A model generated the notes under the pieces. The model made no database searches. It was not told where the DNA came from and saw only the letters and a list, made by a program, of their open reading frames with translations. A DNA stretch of 64,000 bases, from assembly GCF_028583425.1 (NCBI RefSeq), contig NC_072801.1:11180001-11244000 (forward strand), given 5' to 3'. This stretch comes from Eublepharis macularius. Taxonomy: Eukaryota > Chordata > Lepidosauria > Squamata > Eublepharidae. The stretch's first letter is position 1; each line of letters opens with the position of its first letter. Made by a program: the position numbers and the translations under genes. Positions 21,101 to 32,142 of the stretch are shown here, in pieces.

Positions 21101-24100
21101 ACAGTCTCCAAATTAATGTGCTCACAGCAAGGCTTTCTCCGGAAGGAGAAAGCCTTGCTGTGAGCACATTAATTTGGAGACTGTGACTTCGGAAGTTATG
21201 TATATAAAGGAGGCTGAGAAGAAGGGAATCCGAAACGAGCAGTTTTAGCTGGCGGGCTCGTTGCCAACTACCAGGAGAACCGGGGAGGGACCCGGATGGT
21301 GTACTCCGGAATTTGCCATCTAGATTTTCTACTATGAAATCTGCAGCTATTTGGAATTCACACCTCTTTTGACTATAGAGATTTGTTTCCTTTCAAGCCA
21401 TTGGCATAGGAAAGGATTTAACTGTATCTGCAGCTATTTGGAATTCACACCTCTTTTGACTATAGAGATTTGTTTCCTTTCAAGCCATTGGCATAGGAAA
21501 GGATTTAACTGTGTAACAGAATTGGCTCCTGTCTATTACAGCACCTTGGAAATGTATAATATGTGATTGTATTTATGGAATGAGTCTTTGTAATATTGTA
21601 ACATTGTATGAAATTGTGTATATCTTTGTATTTGGATCATGATAGTGTAATTAAATTTTGATATATATAGTATACAGTTGAGGGGTTCCTGGGAGTTTTC
21701 CCTCTGTATCTTGGTATTTTGGAATCCATCCCATTTAGTATTGAAGAATTAGAGTTGTCTAATGTAGCTAGTGCTCGGATTCAGTACTTATGTTAAAATC
21801 ACTGTAGGTTATCAGAAAGCATTTTGAAGGCCTAGGGGGTTGGGTAGAAACAGCAGCTCTACCCTAAGCCCCATTCTTATATTTTCACTCACAATTCTTT
21901 CTGGGGAAAAAACTCTTCCCACCATGTTGTATTTATTTATTTATTAACTGGACTACTATCCTGCCCTCCCCGCAAGTAGGCTCAGGGCGGGTTACAGGGA
22001 GAGTGGGGAAGGAATGAAAAAAAAAAGGAATTCCTGTTGACACCGCCCTCCCCCCCCTCCAACAGCAGCCTTGCAACCACCACCTGCCAGTAAAACACAA
22101 AGGGGTGGGTAAAAAGACGGGGAACAGGCCTTTTCAATAGGGGGGGGGGCAGATGATCAAACTGTAACTCATATGGGGGGTGGGGAGATGATCATATGGT
22201 CTCCCCTGCTAGGAGGCTTTCTGGATGACTGCTGATCTGGCCTCAACCATATGCCTGGTGGAACATCTCAGTCTTGCAGGCCCGCCAGAACGGTAAGAGA
22301 TCCTGGTGGGCCCGCTTATCCTCTGATAAGAGAGTTCCACCAGGTCGGAGCCAGGACTGAAAAGGTCCTGGCTCTGGTCGCGGCCAGTCTCGCCTCCTTG
22401 GGGCCCGGGACCACCAGTAGATGTTTAATGGCTGATCTCAGCACTCTCCGGGGCGCATACGGTGAAAGGTGGTCCTGTAGGTATGCCAGTCCCTGTCTGC
22501 TAAGGGTTTTAACGGTCAAAACCAACACCTTGAATTTTATCCGGAACTCCATGGGGAACCAGTGCAGCCGCTGCAAGATGGGAGTAATATGCGTCCTATA
22601 CGGAACACCAGTAATGACGCACGCAGAAGCGTTCTGGACCTGTTGTAACTTCCGGTTTCTGCAGCATAGCTGTATCAGACAAGAAACTTCTCTGTACCTT
22701 AAAGACATCGAAGCACATCCGGAGATCTGAGCTGAAGGCACAGACTTTCAGCAGAGCGCGATAGCTGATCACATTCAGTTCCAGGTTGCCGTTCTGCAGA
22801 TCCTGCCGCAACTTGAGGGCGCTCTGCAGGCCTGAACCTTTCCAGGGCGACTCTGCACAGGCGTTGAAGAGGGCCGTGTAAGTGGCATCCGTGGGGATCA
22901 GCCCTCGCTTTTTCATCTACCTCCAAAGGAAAAAAAAGAAACTTGCATTAAAAGAAACAAACAAATGCCATTCCCACAAGGGTGCCAATACTTGAGAAGT
23001 ATTTGAGACAGCTGGTGTCGTGCAGAGCTTAGAGTTCTGGACTAGGATCCGTGAGCTCCAAGTTCAAAATCCCCATATGGCATGGAAGTTCTCTGGCTAA
23101 CCTTGGCCTGTTCCATACACACTCAGCCTAACTGACTTCACAGGGGACCAGGAGAACCACGCAGACCGCTCTGAGCTCCTTGGAACGTGATTAATTTATT
23201 TACTTGATTTATGGCCCATTTTTCTTCCCAATTAGGAACCAAAGCGGCTTCTCCTCTATTTAATCCTTGCAATCATCTCGGAGGTAGGGTAGGCAGAGAG
23301 CGTGTGGCTGGCCCAAGGTCACCCAGCACGCATCCACAGCGACTGCAGATCTGAACCTGCGTTTCCCAGAGCCTGGCCTGACATTCCCATCACCACATCA
23401 TGCTATGTTTGATAAACAGATATTAGTTAGACTGGAAAAGGATCAATAAAACAAATTCCAGTTAGACACAGAGGATATCGATACCGAGCGCAAAACAAAA
23501 AAAATATGTCAGAGTATGGAAATGATCACACATTTCTAGTGGGAAGTGCCCACAGCTGCAGCACCAAGCATGAGGTGCCCCAGTGCCATGAGGGGAGAGG
23601 CCTGGGCCAGCAGCTGCCTCTGGGCCATCCCTCCAGCAGAGGTGGATTTCTTTCCCCTCCACCCTCATTATTCCATTCAGATCTCATCATAAAAAGCCCA
23701 ACACAGCCACCCCACAGTGCCAGTCTTTTCCTTACATAGGCCGTTTAATCTACTAAAATACCCGGATCCCACAAGGTTACATAAGCCCTGCAGCCAGAAT
23801 TGTGGAGGAAGTGCCATACACAAATGATATATTCTGGGTGGATCCGCTGGGATTCCTTATTGGAGTTTCAAAACTTGGAAACAGCCAGAGATGCTTTAGG
23901 CTGATCCTGCACTGGGCAGGGGGGTCTGTATGGCCCCTTCCAACTCTATGATTCTAGCCAGGCTGCTTGCTGGTGAGGAATCCAAGGGGAAAAAAGTAGA
24001 AATACGGCGCTCTCACATTAACCGCTTTTGGTATTCCCCATGCCATACCCCCAGTGAGCCATTGGGGTGGGGCAGCCATAGCCATGTCAGAAGCAGCGCA

Positions 24101-26085
24101 AAGAGTTTCGTGGGTCAATTCTGAACATGAAAAGACACCTTCCAACCGGTGCCTCTTCTGTGGTGCTCAGACTTGCCCTAGTTTGGCACCATAAATGGCC
24201 TTTGCCAACACCAACTCTTCCCTGTTGAAAAAAACATCGGGCTTGGAGTACGTACGTCATTGTAGAGCCGGAATGCCTTCTTCACGTAGCCCACCCGGCC
24301 GCAGCCTCCGATCAGCAACGTGTAGTTCCTCTCCTCAGGCTGGAGGCGCTCTTCCTTCAGCATCTGCACTTCAAAGAGGTCCAGAGCCTCGGCCAACTGC
24401 AAACAAGACAGGACATGGCTGAGAAAGCAATAGCAAAGGCTACAGGTGTCTCATTTCAATGTCCACGTAGACGGTCCCATGTAGATGGTCAATAGGTATT
24501 TGCTAAAATGCCCCAGGAGCGAGTGCTGAGGCTGCCTGGAGGAAATAAACAACTTCCTCCCTATCCGTTGGGCAATCTGGAAAGAGAGAGAGGTAACTGT
24601 TAAGGAATGTTTTTAAGGACCTCTCAATAATGCCCTGTGTGTGAGCACAATTGAAACTGAACATGCCCACAAGAGGCAAATTTGCCTCAGTGGCAGATTC
24701 TTTCTTCCTGGCTTCTGGAATTAAAACTACAGGTCAGCTCAATCTTGCAGTGAGGAGAGACAGTTCCTTTTAACTATAAACATTTTCTCTTGTTTTCACT
24801 TTCCATCTAAGATTTTAACCTTGACTGTGTTATTTCCCAGAAGAATTTTGAACCCATGACAAAATTATGACTCCAGCATTGAAATGTTTATATTACGTTA
24901 AGATCTGATTCTCCTGTCAATCAGACCCATTGGGTGCCGTGAATCCTGGGGAATATTTTATTTGTTCTAACAATTGTTCTTTTACTCTGTAAAACAAATA
25001 ACCATTATTCTGTAAACAATCAGTGTTAAGGGTATTTAAAGCCCTCCAATGCTACTGATCTTTACACGTCTCCTAGAAAGGTGTCTAGGGTTATTCCACG
25101 TAAGAAATAAACCCATTTTTCCTCTGTAATCACTGTGTTTGGTGTCTTGAAATATATATGGCTTAGTGGTAGTAGGATAATTATAGTAGGGGAATTATAA
25201 ATTGGAAGCAGAGTGCTATGACAAAAATTCCCCTAACAGTAACACATTCGGTCTTTTATGTGATACTCCTCAGTACAGCCCCTGACACTTTCTTTGCTGC
25301 CATCCATATATTTCTTTAGGAACACACATCATATGGAAAGTGCACAAATTTATTTGGCCACTTCCATTTGTAACATTTCAGGCCTTTTCTTAAATGGAAC
25401 TTGCAAGGACTGTTTGTTTAAATCTAACTTGCAAGGAACGTTTGTTATACATGCCATGTCTATTTCTGGACATGGCATGTATAACAAGAAACTGCAATCA
25501 GGCCTCTGCTACACAGAATTCAATTGGCACTCTTGTTCACAGGACAGACGGTCCATGCTATAAGCACTGGACAGGTCAGCCAATGCTCTTTGGTCCCATT
25601 GCAAGAAAGAGAGTCGAGCAACTGACCTTATCTTCTTTGATCAATGCTTTGCAGCGTAAGAAATACCAATAGGGAGTGTTTCGACGACTTCGTCTTAGTT
25701 TTGGCTCCTCCTCCTCCTCCACCACCTGTGTTTGGAGCCGTACGTTTTGAAACTCAGGTGTTGATTTATGATACAAGCGTCGGGAAGAAAACTTTCCAGA
25801 CAACGTCCCAAAGCCTTCCTCGTCGTCCTCCTCCTCTTCCTTGACTGTTTCAGAGGTGTAGACAGGGCGGCCGTCTTCCACGTCTCGGCCACTGCCAACT
25901 GCTTGGGATAAGCTGAACGGCCTCGAGCCCAGAAGGCTGAGCCAGTGTCGTGGGTTTTGAGGCCATGCCACCTGTTTCTGTGGAAGTGACCACAACCAGC
26001 AAGCAGGACACCCTGAAGGACAGAAAGAACCTTTCAGGGCGTAAAGTCCTGCTGGGAGGTAACGGGATATCAGCTGTAATGCCAT
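15101..26085 (-). CDS. PTCD1: PTCD1, mitochondrial pentatricopeptide-repeat protein 1, complete coding region
   Basis: Eight coding exons on the minus strand: 26085-25627, 24396-24256, 22916-22698, 19901-19800, 18560-17784, 17395-17279, 16590-16408 and 15259-15101. All are multiples of three with GT/AG borders, giving 718 aa (human about 700). The basic, hydrophobic N-terminus ([19 protein letters not shown]) fits a mitochondrial presequence. PPR-type helical pairs follow: [81 protein letters not shown] and [20 protein letters not shown]. The C-terminus has [16 protein letters not shown]1 acts in the mitochondrial matrix on leucine tRNAs and 16S rRNA maturation. The 777-nt fifth exon holds a weakly conserved linker. 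The ATG exon begins at about 26118 after an AG, so a non-coding first exon lies upstream near the CPSF4 promoter. Introns hold hAT MITEs, an L2 fragment and a 1-kb palindrome. Confidence 0.97.
16094..16312. mobile_element. hAT MITE (CAGGGCTTTTTTTC family), copy 1
   Basis: The ends are CAGGGCTTTTTTTC and GAAAAAAAGCCCTG. The 8-bp flanking duplication ACCACGGC is at 16086-16093 and 16313-16320. The body is an imperfect palindrome around TGGTCACATGGCTGGTGGCC and its complement. Confidence 0.92.
19154..19399. mobile_element. hAT MITE (CAGGGCTTTTTTTC family), copy 2
   Basis: It has the same ends and palindromic body as the 16094 copy. The target duplication GCCCTGGT is at 19146-19153 and 19400-19407. 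Confidence 0.92.
20396..20612 (-). mobile_element. tRNA-Ala-derived SINE
   Basis: On the minus strand it reads GTGGCTCAGTGCTAGAGCAT, CTGCTTGACATGCAG, CCAGGTTCAATCTCCGGCAT, and ends in CAGTATAAGGCAGCTTCATG. It abuts the left edge of the large palindrome. Confidence 0.8.
20630..21655. repeat. 1-kb palindrome: two 511-bp arms, 4-bp loop; Penelope-type terminal repeat
   Basis: The left arm 20630-21140 and right arm 21145-21655 are reverse complements with no difference that I can see. The loop is GGAA (21141-21144). The same 71-codon frame appears in both arms on opposite strands, which supports identity. Each arm holds two tandem copies of an 87-bp unit (from 20774 and 20861 on the left). The inner part has TATATAAAGGAGGCTGAGAA and GAATCCGAAACGAGC...GCTCGTTGCC, a hammerhead-ribozyme-like layout shared with the element at 49-52 kb. 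No protein-coding part is left. It lies in a PTCD1 intron, so the pre-mRNA would contain a very long hairpin. Confidence 0.85.
21935..22645 (-). mobile_element. L2/CR1-clade LINE, 3' end
   Basis: On the minus strand, the frame at about 22640-22316 encodes the C-terminal end of a non-LTR reverse-transcriptase protein ([30 protein letters not shown]). A 3' UTR follows, ending CCCGCCCTGAGCC...TAAATAAATAAA. It has the same orientation as PTCD1 and begins about 50 bp past the donor of the exon ending at 22698. Confidence 0.75.
23010..23165 (+). mobile_element. CORE/MIR-like SINE, degraded
   Basis: GTCGTGCAGAGCTTAGAGTT, GACTAGGATCCGTGAGCTCC, CAAGTTCAAAATCCCC and CACTCAGCCTAACTGACTTC follow the order of the 7213 copy. 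Confidence 0.6.
23190..23402 (-). mobile_element. CORE/MIR-like SINE, antisense
   Basis: TTTATTTACTTGATTTATGG, AGGAACCAAAGCGGCTTC, TGGCCCAAGGTCACCCAGCA and CATCACCACATCATGC give the full reverse-oriented structure. With the 23010 copy it forms a head-out pair. Confidence 0.65.
23888..23956 (+). mobile_element. CR1 LINE, extreme 3' end
   Basis: TTTAGGCTGATCCTGCACTG and GGCCCCTTCCAACTCTATGA plus TTCTA match the end of the 2760-3116 copy almost base for base. Confidence 0.75.
25442..25487. repeat. Perfect 19-bp inverted repeat with 8-nt loop
   Basis: TTGTTATACATGCCATGTC (25442-25460) pairs fully with 25469-25487 across the loop TATTTCTG. It lies in the first intron after the PTCD1 start exon. 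Nothing around it shows a transposon end. Confidence 0.75.
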
Positions 26086-26837
26086 CAGAAAACTCTTGAC
26101 TTCTTATGCAGCCAGCCCCTAAAATCAAAATTGCAAACAAGGGTTGTTATCCCAGGAACATCTGCAGCTGCCCTCTGTGTCACACCCGTGCTCTGTAACG
26201 GTCAGCCCTGTCCACTGTGACTGGCAACCACTCTCCACAGTCACAGGAGGAGGTCTTTCATGTTTTCTACTCCCTGATCCTTTTTAGGATGCTGGAGTCT
26301 AAATCAGGGAAGCTTTGCATGCACATCAGCTGCCCTGCTGTCACTGAGGCACTGCACCTGTCCACTCACCTTTTCCCTGGTCCTGGCACTTCAAGATGCT
26401 TTCTATGCAGCCCCAAGCAAGCACATGCACACAGTGGCTGCAAACTGTCACACAGATGTGTGGCACTGCCTTCTATAGAGCCAGTCTCTCAAGATCAATG
26501 TGGCCCGTTCCTTCCATCAGTTTCTTTCATATCACCTACTGGCCCTGATGCTTTCAAGGAGAGCTATCTGTCAAGAGTAGATAGGCAAGAAGTGTGTGTG
26601 TGTGTGTGGGGGGGGTCCTATGGGGCACAACCATGCTTGCCATCCTCCAGGCGGGAACAACAGGTAAACCCCAACAAACTAACTGCAGGACTACTCATTA
26701 AGATATAAACTTAATACCAAATAACAAACATTCTTATATTAAAACATTAATCGGACATTTATTTATGTGTTAACGAGTTGCGTCCTTAGTTTGTCAGGGT
26801 TAACCTGTTGTTCCAAGTCCATCCCGTGATTCTTTGC

Positions 26838-27052
26838 TTTGTAGCCTCGGGAGGGGGGGGGCTGGGATCTCCCGGAATTACAACTGAATTCCAGACGACA
26901 GAGATCAGTTTCCCCGGAGGAAAGGGCTGCTTTGCAGGGTGGGCTCTATGACTCTGTGCCCTGCCGAGGTCCCTCCCCTCCTCAAACCACGCCCCCGACC
27001 CTGCCCTCCCAAAGCTCCAGGAATTTCCCGACCTGGAGCTAGCAACCTTAGG
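26838..27052 (-). repeat. Dispersed ~210-bp repeat, copy 1
   Basis: GGGATCTCCCGGAATTACAA, CAGTTTCCCCGGAGGAAA, GGCTCTATGACTCTG and CAGGAATTTCCCGACCTGGA align in order with copies at 38446-38660 and 62472-62686. The ends are weakly inverted, so a DNA transposon origin is possible. This copy lies just upstream of the PTCD1/CPSF4 promoter. Confidence 0.55.
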
Positions 27053-27089
27053 CAGAGCCCACCCGGTCAGCTGCGAGTAGCTCCCCACC

Positions 27090-27574
27090 CTCTCAGGAGG
27101 CGTGGCCTCAAGGGAGTCCCGCCCTCCGCGAGCGGAACGTTCAACTCCTCACCGGTCTGCCTGCGCCAGCCGACACCGTCCCCGCATGTCTGACGCGCGA
27201 GGCAACTCACCCCGTGACTCCGCCCACACGGGGCGGGGCTTCTTTCGCGCCCTCCTGTTTCTCCTGTTTCCCGCCTCCTCGCCTCTCCTCAAGCGCGCCG
27301 ATTGGTTCTTCCCTCAACATCTCCGCCTATAAATAGGCGTGGCCACGGTCCATTGGTGAACGAGGAGGGGCAACAGCCGTCACCACCCCTTCCATTACGC
27401 CCCTCCGCTAAGGAAGCGCCGCTTTCTGATTGGCTGGGACGGGGAGCCCGTCTCTCTTCGCCGGGGTCAGAGGTGAGATTTCCCAGCGTCCTTCGCGGGA
27501 GCGGTTCGGTTCGGAGCGGCTGTCGTCCCCCGGGTCATTTCTGCCCTCAGGTTCTCGCCGGAGCCGCCGCCGCC
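27090..27574. promoter_or_regulatory. CpG-rich divergent promoter, PTCD1 / CPSF4, with three inverted CCAAT boxes
   Basis: ATTGG (NF-Y-type CCAAT on the other strand) occurs at 27301-27305, 27352-27356 and 27429-27433. TATAAATA is at 27328-27335, and there are several GGGCGGGG-like GC boxes. The CPSF4 start codon follows at 27575 with a GCCGCCATG context. Dense CpG runs from about 26.95 to 27.76 kb. Paired CCAAT boxes are common in divergent housekeeping promoters. Confidence 0.75.
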
Positions 27575-30500
27575 ATGCAGGAGCTCATCGCCAACGTGGA
27601 CCACATCAAGTTCGAGCTGGAGATCGCGGTGGAGCAGCAGCTCGGGGCGCAGCCGCTGCCCTTCCCGGGCATGGACAGTACGTGGGGCGGCGCGAGCGGG
27701 GGGCGCGTCCCCAGGCTTCTCCCGTTGCCTGGGAAGGCGCCAGGGGCATGGCTTGAGAAGTGAACGGCACGAGGGTACCTCCAGAGGCATCAGCAAGGGT
27801 TGCCCCCCCACCCCACATCAGCCGGGGTTGTTTAGGCGAGCTGGGTGAAAGAGAAAACGTTGGGGGGAACCTCCTTTGGTTTCTCCTCCTTGTGCCCCTG
27901 ATAAAATGGACCGGTGCTCATTATTGTCCCTAACAGTACACGTTATTACTGGGAGCCTAATATGTGGGCTTTTAAAAAAACTTTGATTTTGAAAGCTGTG
28001 CTCACCTGAAGCCTCCATGTGAGGATTTCAGTGCTGAATGAAGAATTGTAGACCCGAATGCACCCCTCTATGTAACTGCTAAACTCAAACCCAACAGGCA
28101 GTGGAATGGCAGGTGGTTCATTGTGCATCTCTTTCTCTCCACAGAATCCGGGGCTGCTGTCTGTGAATTTTTTTTAAAGTCTGCCTGTGGAAAAGGTAGG
28201 CTTCAGTTACAAAGGCTAGGAAAAGGCAGGCAGGAAGCGCTTAACTAGCACACAACCCTTTCCCTGTAAGTTGTGAACTCCTATGCCATAGTACCTCCCT
28301 GCTCTTGGTTTCCTGCACTCTAGGAGGAATGTGTCCCTTCCGGCACATCAGTGGTGAAAAGACAGTGGTTTGCAAGCACTGGCTACGGGGGCTGTGCAAG
28401 AAGGGTGACCAGTGTGAATTCTTGCACGAATATGACATGACCAAGATGCCAGAGTGCTACTTCTATTCAAAATTCGGTAAGAGGAACCGTGGTATCCATC
28501 TGGTTCTTATCGTGGTTTGAGTCAGGAAGAAGGACTTGGGGCTATGATTGTGTGCAAATGCATGAATATAAGCCCTGTTGGACAAGATGGTATTTACTTC
28601 TGAGTGAACATGTTAAGATTGTACCATGGGACTTCTTTGCCCTCAATAATACCTTGAGCTGTAGTATTCAAAACATTTTGCAGCAACCTTATTAACGTCA
28701 TTTATAGTTCATCTTTCTTACTGGGATTCAAGGGAGAATTCACAGAGCAAATCAATACAATTGATGGGATATTCAATGAACAAAGCAATTGGATGTGTTT
28801 TGTAGAAATCTAGACTAAACTAGAAAAATGAAAGTAGAACTGAAGTGAAAACCTAAGTATTAACAGGATGTGTTAAACGATGCAAAAATGAAACAGTAGG
28901 GCCCTACTTGCAACACGTGTAGCGTGTTATTTGTTGCTTTGTAAGTGGAGAACAAAGGCAGCAAATCTTCCTGTGATAAAGGAAATGAATCCAAGTTTAA
29001 CACTATTTAGCTTTCTTGGGATATGGGGAATTTGTTCCTGATGCACAGAACATTCTCCGCCCCCCCCCGCCCCCCCACGCACACACTTTGGTCTGTGAAA
29101 TGTAAGCTTGTCTATTGCAGGGGAATGCAGCAACAAAGAATGCCCATTCTTGCATATTGACCCTGAGTCCAAGATCAAAGACTGTCCTTGGTATGATCGA
29201 GGCTTTTGTAAGCATGGTATGTATGTATTTCCCTTACCTGTGCTAGTAACTTACTTTTGTCTGGTAATAACATTACAGGTGCAACCTCTTGCAGTGTAGG
29301 AGAGGCCATACAGCCAGAGGTCTGGCATAGTAAGACTTGTCTGTTGGAAAACTTGCCTTAATTTCTAAAAAGTTGCTTGCATTCATGGTTGTGACCAGTC
29401 TGAAAATATGTGGCCTGGGTCTGCTTGAAGGTTGAATAGCTAAAGGAGGCCTTGCAGTTGTGGGTGGGCATGCATTTGTGTCAGAAACATGACCATGCTA
29501 TTCTGTGTTGCAGGCCCCCTCTGCCGGCACAGGCACACTCGGCGTGTTATTTGTGTGAATTATCTGGTGGGGTTCTGTCCAGAGGGGCCTGCTTGCAAAT
29601 TCATGCAGTGAGTATATTCCAGAATCAGCTCCCTGGTCTTCAGTTTTACCCTTGAATCTTATATGGGTCAGTTGCTGTGCTGCATAGTACTTCTTGTTAG
29701 ATGGGAAGGAATTTTCAGATTGATAGCAACCCCAAATTTGATGTTCCTCTGCAGGGTGTTCCATGCTGTCTCACATGAATAACCTTGAACTATGTCCCCT
29801 GCAAGCATCTCTTGTTCTGGGCATGCATGTCTGTAAGACTAAGATGAATTCTGTGCAGTGGCAGAGAGAGCTTTTGGATGCCTTACAATGAATGGATTCC
29901 AGCCAGTCCCTCAAGGGTCGGCTTTGTCTTTACATATACCCTTACATACTTTTTCTTTTTTAAAATCAGCCCTAGATTTGAACTCCCCATGGGAACCACA
30001 GAGCAGCCCCCACTGCCTCAGCCAACACAACCACAGCAGAAGGTATGTAACTTTTTGCTCACATCTTTCCAGTGAGAAATGAAGATGCTTCTGGGAATCC
30101 TCTGTGGTGATTGGATGGGATGATGCCACAGCCTGTGAATGAGGGAGAGAGAAATGATGCACAGGCCCCGTTTTCCTTAAGCACCATGTAGTGATGCACT
30201 TATTTGACATGGTATTGGAACTTTAGAATAGAGGGTACGTGAACTTAAACCAAACAGCATTTATATGGCTGTTTTGGCATCCTAGGCCAGAGTTATGGAT
30301 AACAAGATGTATAGGAAGGTCTGGGTTTTGCACAGGCTTTTACTGATGAGCACATAATACTTACGCGAGAAAGAGGTGCACTTTGGAGATGGCTCATTCA
30401 GCGTGCGGGCTGTTCTTTTTTCCTGTCCTTAGCAAAACAACAACCCGCCACTGCAGAGGTCGTCATCCCTGATCCAGCTAACGAGTCAGAACTCTTCTCC

Positions 30501-31099
30501 CAACCAACAAAGGACCCCACAAGTCATTGGAGTGATGCAGTCTCAAAACAACAGTATCGGCAACAGAGGTCCCAGGCCACTGGAGCAGGTCACGTGTTAC
30601 AAGGTAAGCTAAAAGCAGCATGATGAAAGTGTGTGTGTGTGTGTGTGTGTTGAGTTTGGAAAACCATGCAAGTGGAATAATGTCATCCACAGTTGTATGT
30701 ACATTTCATACTTATATTCAGTTGTGTGGAACTGGGGATCCAGCTGGTCTTGAATGGGACATTGAACTTCGGGGCGAGTGTAGAAACTGGCAAGGCAGAT
30801 GGGATGTTAGAAGCTTGTATTGAAAGGAGTAATCCTGCCCTTACTTCTGGCAAAGAGACTGTGGAATTTCTCATGTATTCAGTTTCTCACCCATGTGAAG
30901 GACAATCCATTCTTCAGCAGGATTTCATAAAAAACTCCTGCTTCTGAGGTGGCTACCATTTCCACACAGGCTTTTTGTTATCTTGCTTACTGAAATAGCT
31001 TCACATCTTTTTTTTATCTCCTTCCCCCAGTGTGGTGAAAAGGGACACTATGCCAATCGATGCACAAAGGGACATTTGGCCTTTCTTAGTGGACAGTGA
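27575..31099 (+). CDS. CPSF4: CPSF4 (CPSF30), pre-mRNA 3'-end processing zinc-finger protein, complete
   Basis: Eight exons: 27575-27677, 28145-28195, 28324-28476, 29121-29216, 29514-29607, 29970-30042, 30433-30603 and 31031-31099. All splice sites and phases agree. The 810 nt give 269 aa, the human length. The start [20 protein letters not shown] is followed by five CCCH zinc fingers (for example [65 protein letters not shown]). Then comes a proline/glutamine-rich linker ([15 protein letters not shown]) and a C-terminal CCHC knuckle ([14 protein letters not shown]). CPSF4 works in the nuclear cleavage and polyadenylation complex, where its fingers 2 and 3 bind the AAUAAA signal together with WDR33. 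A Kozak-like GCCGCCATG marks the start. The gene diverges from PTCD1 and converges on ATP5MF. Confidence 0.98.
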
Positions 31100-32142
31100 G
31101 CCAACAGCCAATGCAGGAGACTATACAACGTGTAAAAAAAACTATGGCAGCAGAGCAATGCCTAGCACCAGTTGGAACTGTTGATCTACTTTTTTAAAGT
31201 GCCTGTACCAGAAGAGTAGCACTGCTGTGGACTACTGATTTGCAACACTTTCATAACTTGATTGTCTTAACCTTTTAAAATTCAAACTTTACTGAGAAAC
31301 AAACCAGCAAGGAAGTGGGACAGAAGGGTCAAAAATATAGAAACCTTAAAGTGCATTTGGAATTGGTACTTTTGTGTGTGTTCGAAGTCCTCAGTTGTTC
31401 ACGCAGTCTTTTGGTACAAAGATGTGAAGTGCTAAAGTATGAAGGAACGATCTGTGTTCTCCGCCAACTACAATGAAGCATCACATGTCTGTTCTCTGCA
31501 GGGCATTTGGTATGTCACATGTACCAGGGGTGCAAGGGTTTGCACAGCAATTTGCAGTATTCTTTTTGGAGCTGATTACAGTGCAGGGGTGGCTGCTGCA
31601 ATGAACTTGCATCCATGTTCTCAGTTGGAGCCATAAATGTATACAGCTTGCCACTAAACAACCCTAAGATGAAAAGTGGAGTCTGAAAATTCCAACTGCG
31701 AGTGGACAGCCACTGGAAACATTTGTATAAAGAAACGGAGATGTTACTTCAATCCCCTGCCTTCAGTGGGCCTTGATTAAATATTGGTTAACTTACAGCC
31801 TATCTCCCCCCCCCCCAACACTCCCAGTGCTGTATGACATATCTAAGCAATCACAGCGACGTGGGACAGTGACTTAACTACCTTGAACAATTTATTTCAT
31901 TTTTTAATGCGCATACCATTTGAAAAAGTTGAGCAGTATTTTGATTTCTCCAAAAACGACTGAAGGGGGGGATTAACGTGCCTAGGAATAATACAACTGG
32001 AGCCCTATGTTGTATGACGTACCCTGGCTTCCTAGTTCATTAAAATTTTCTTTTTAAGTGATGTTGTATTCTTGTAAAGAAAGTAGCAGCTCTTCAACAA
32101 GAGACCACTATAATCAATAATAGTTTTTCTATTGAAAATAAA
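31100..32142 (+). other. CPSF4: CPSF4 3' untranslated region
   Basis: This is AT-rich, non-coding sequence after the stop codon, ending in AATAAA at 32137-32142. No repeat family was recognised in it. Its end depends on which polyadenylation signal is used; a second AATAAA lies at 32912-32917, beyond the ATP5MF stop codon. Confidence 0.6.

Noticed and set aside
20719-21566. Two identical 71-codon frames on opposite strands
   Set aside because: They mirror each other in the palindrome arms and consist of the 87-bp tandem unit translated twice; no sign of a real protein.
22316-22741. 141-codon minus frame overlapping a PTCD1 exon, as an alternative exon
   Set aside because: It is an L2-type LINE C-terminus in a different frame from the exon; the PTCD1 donor at 22698/22697 is consensus.
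27302-27763. 153-codon frame extending the CPSF4 start upstream
   Set aside because: The conserved CPSF4 N-terminus starts at 27575 with a strong Kozak context; the upstream part is promoter sequence.
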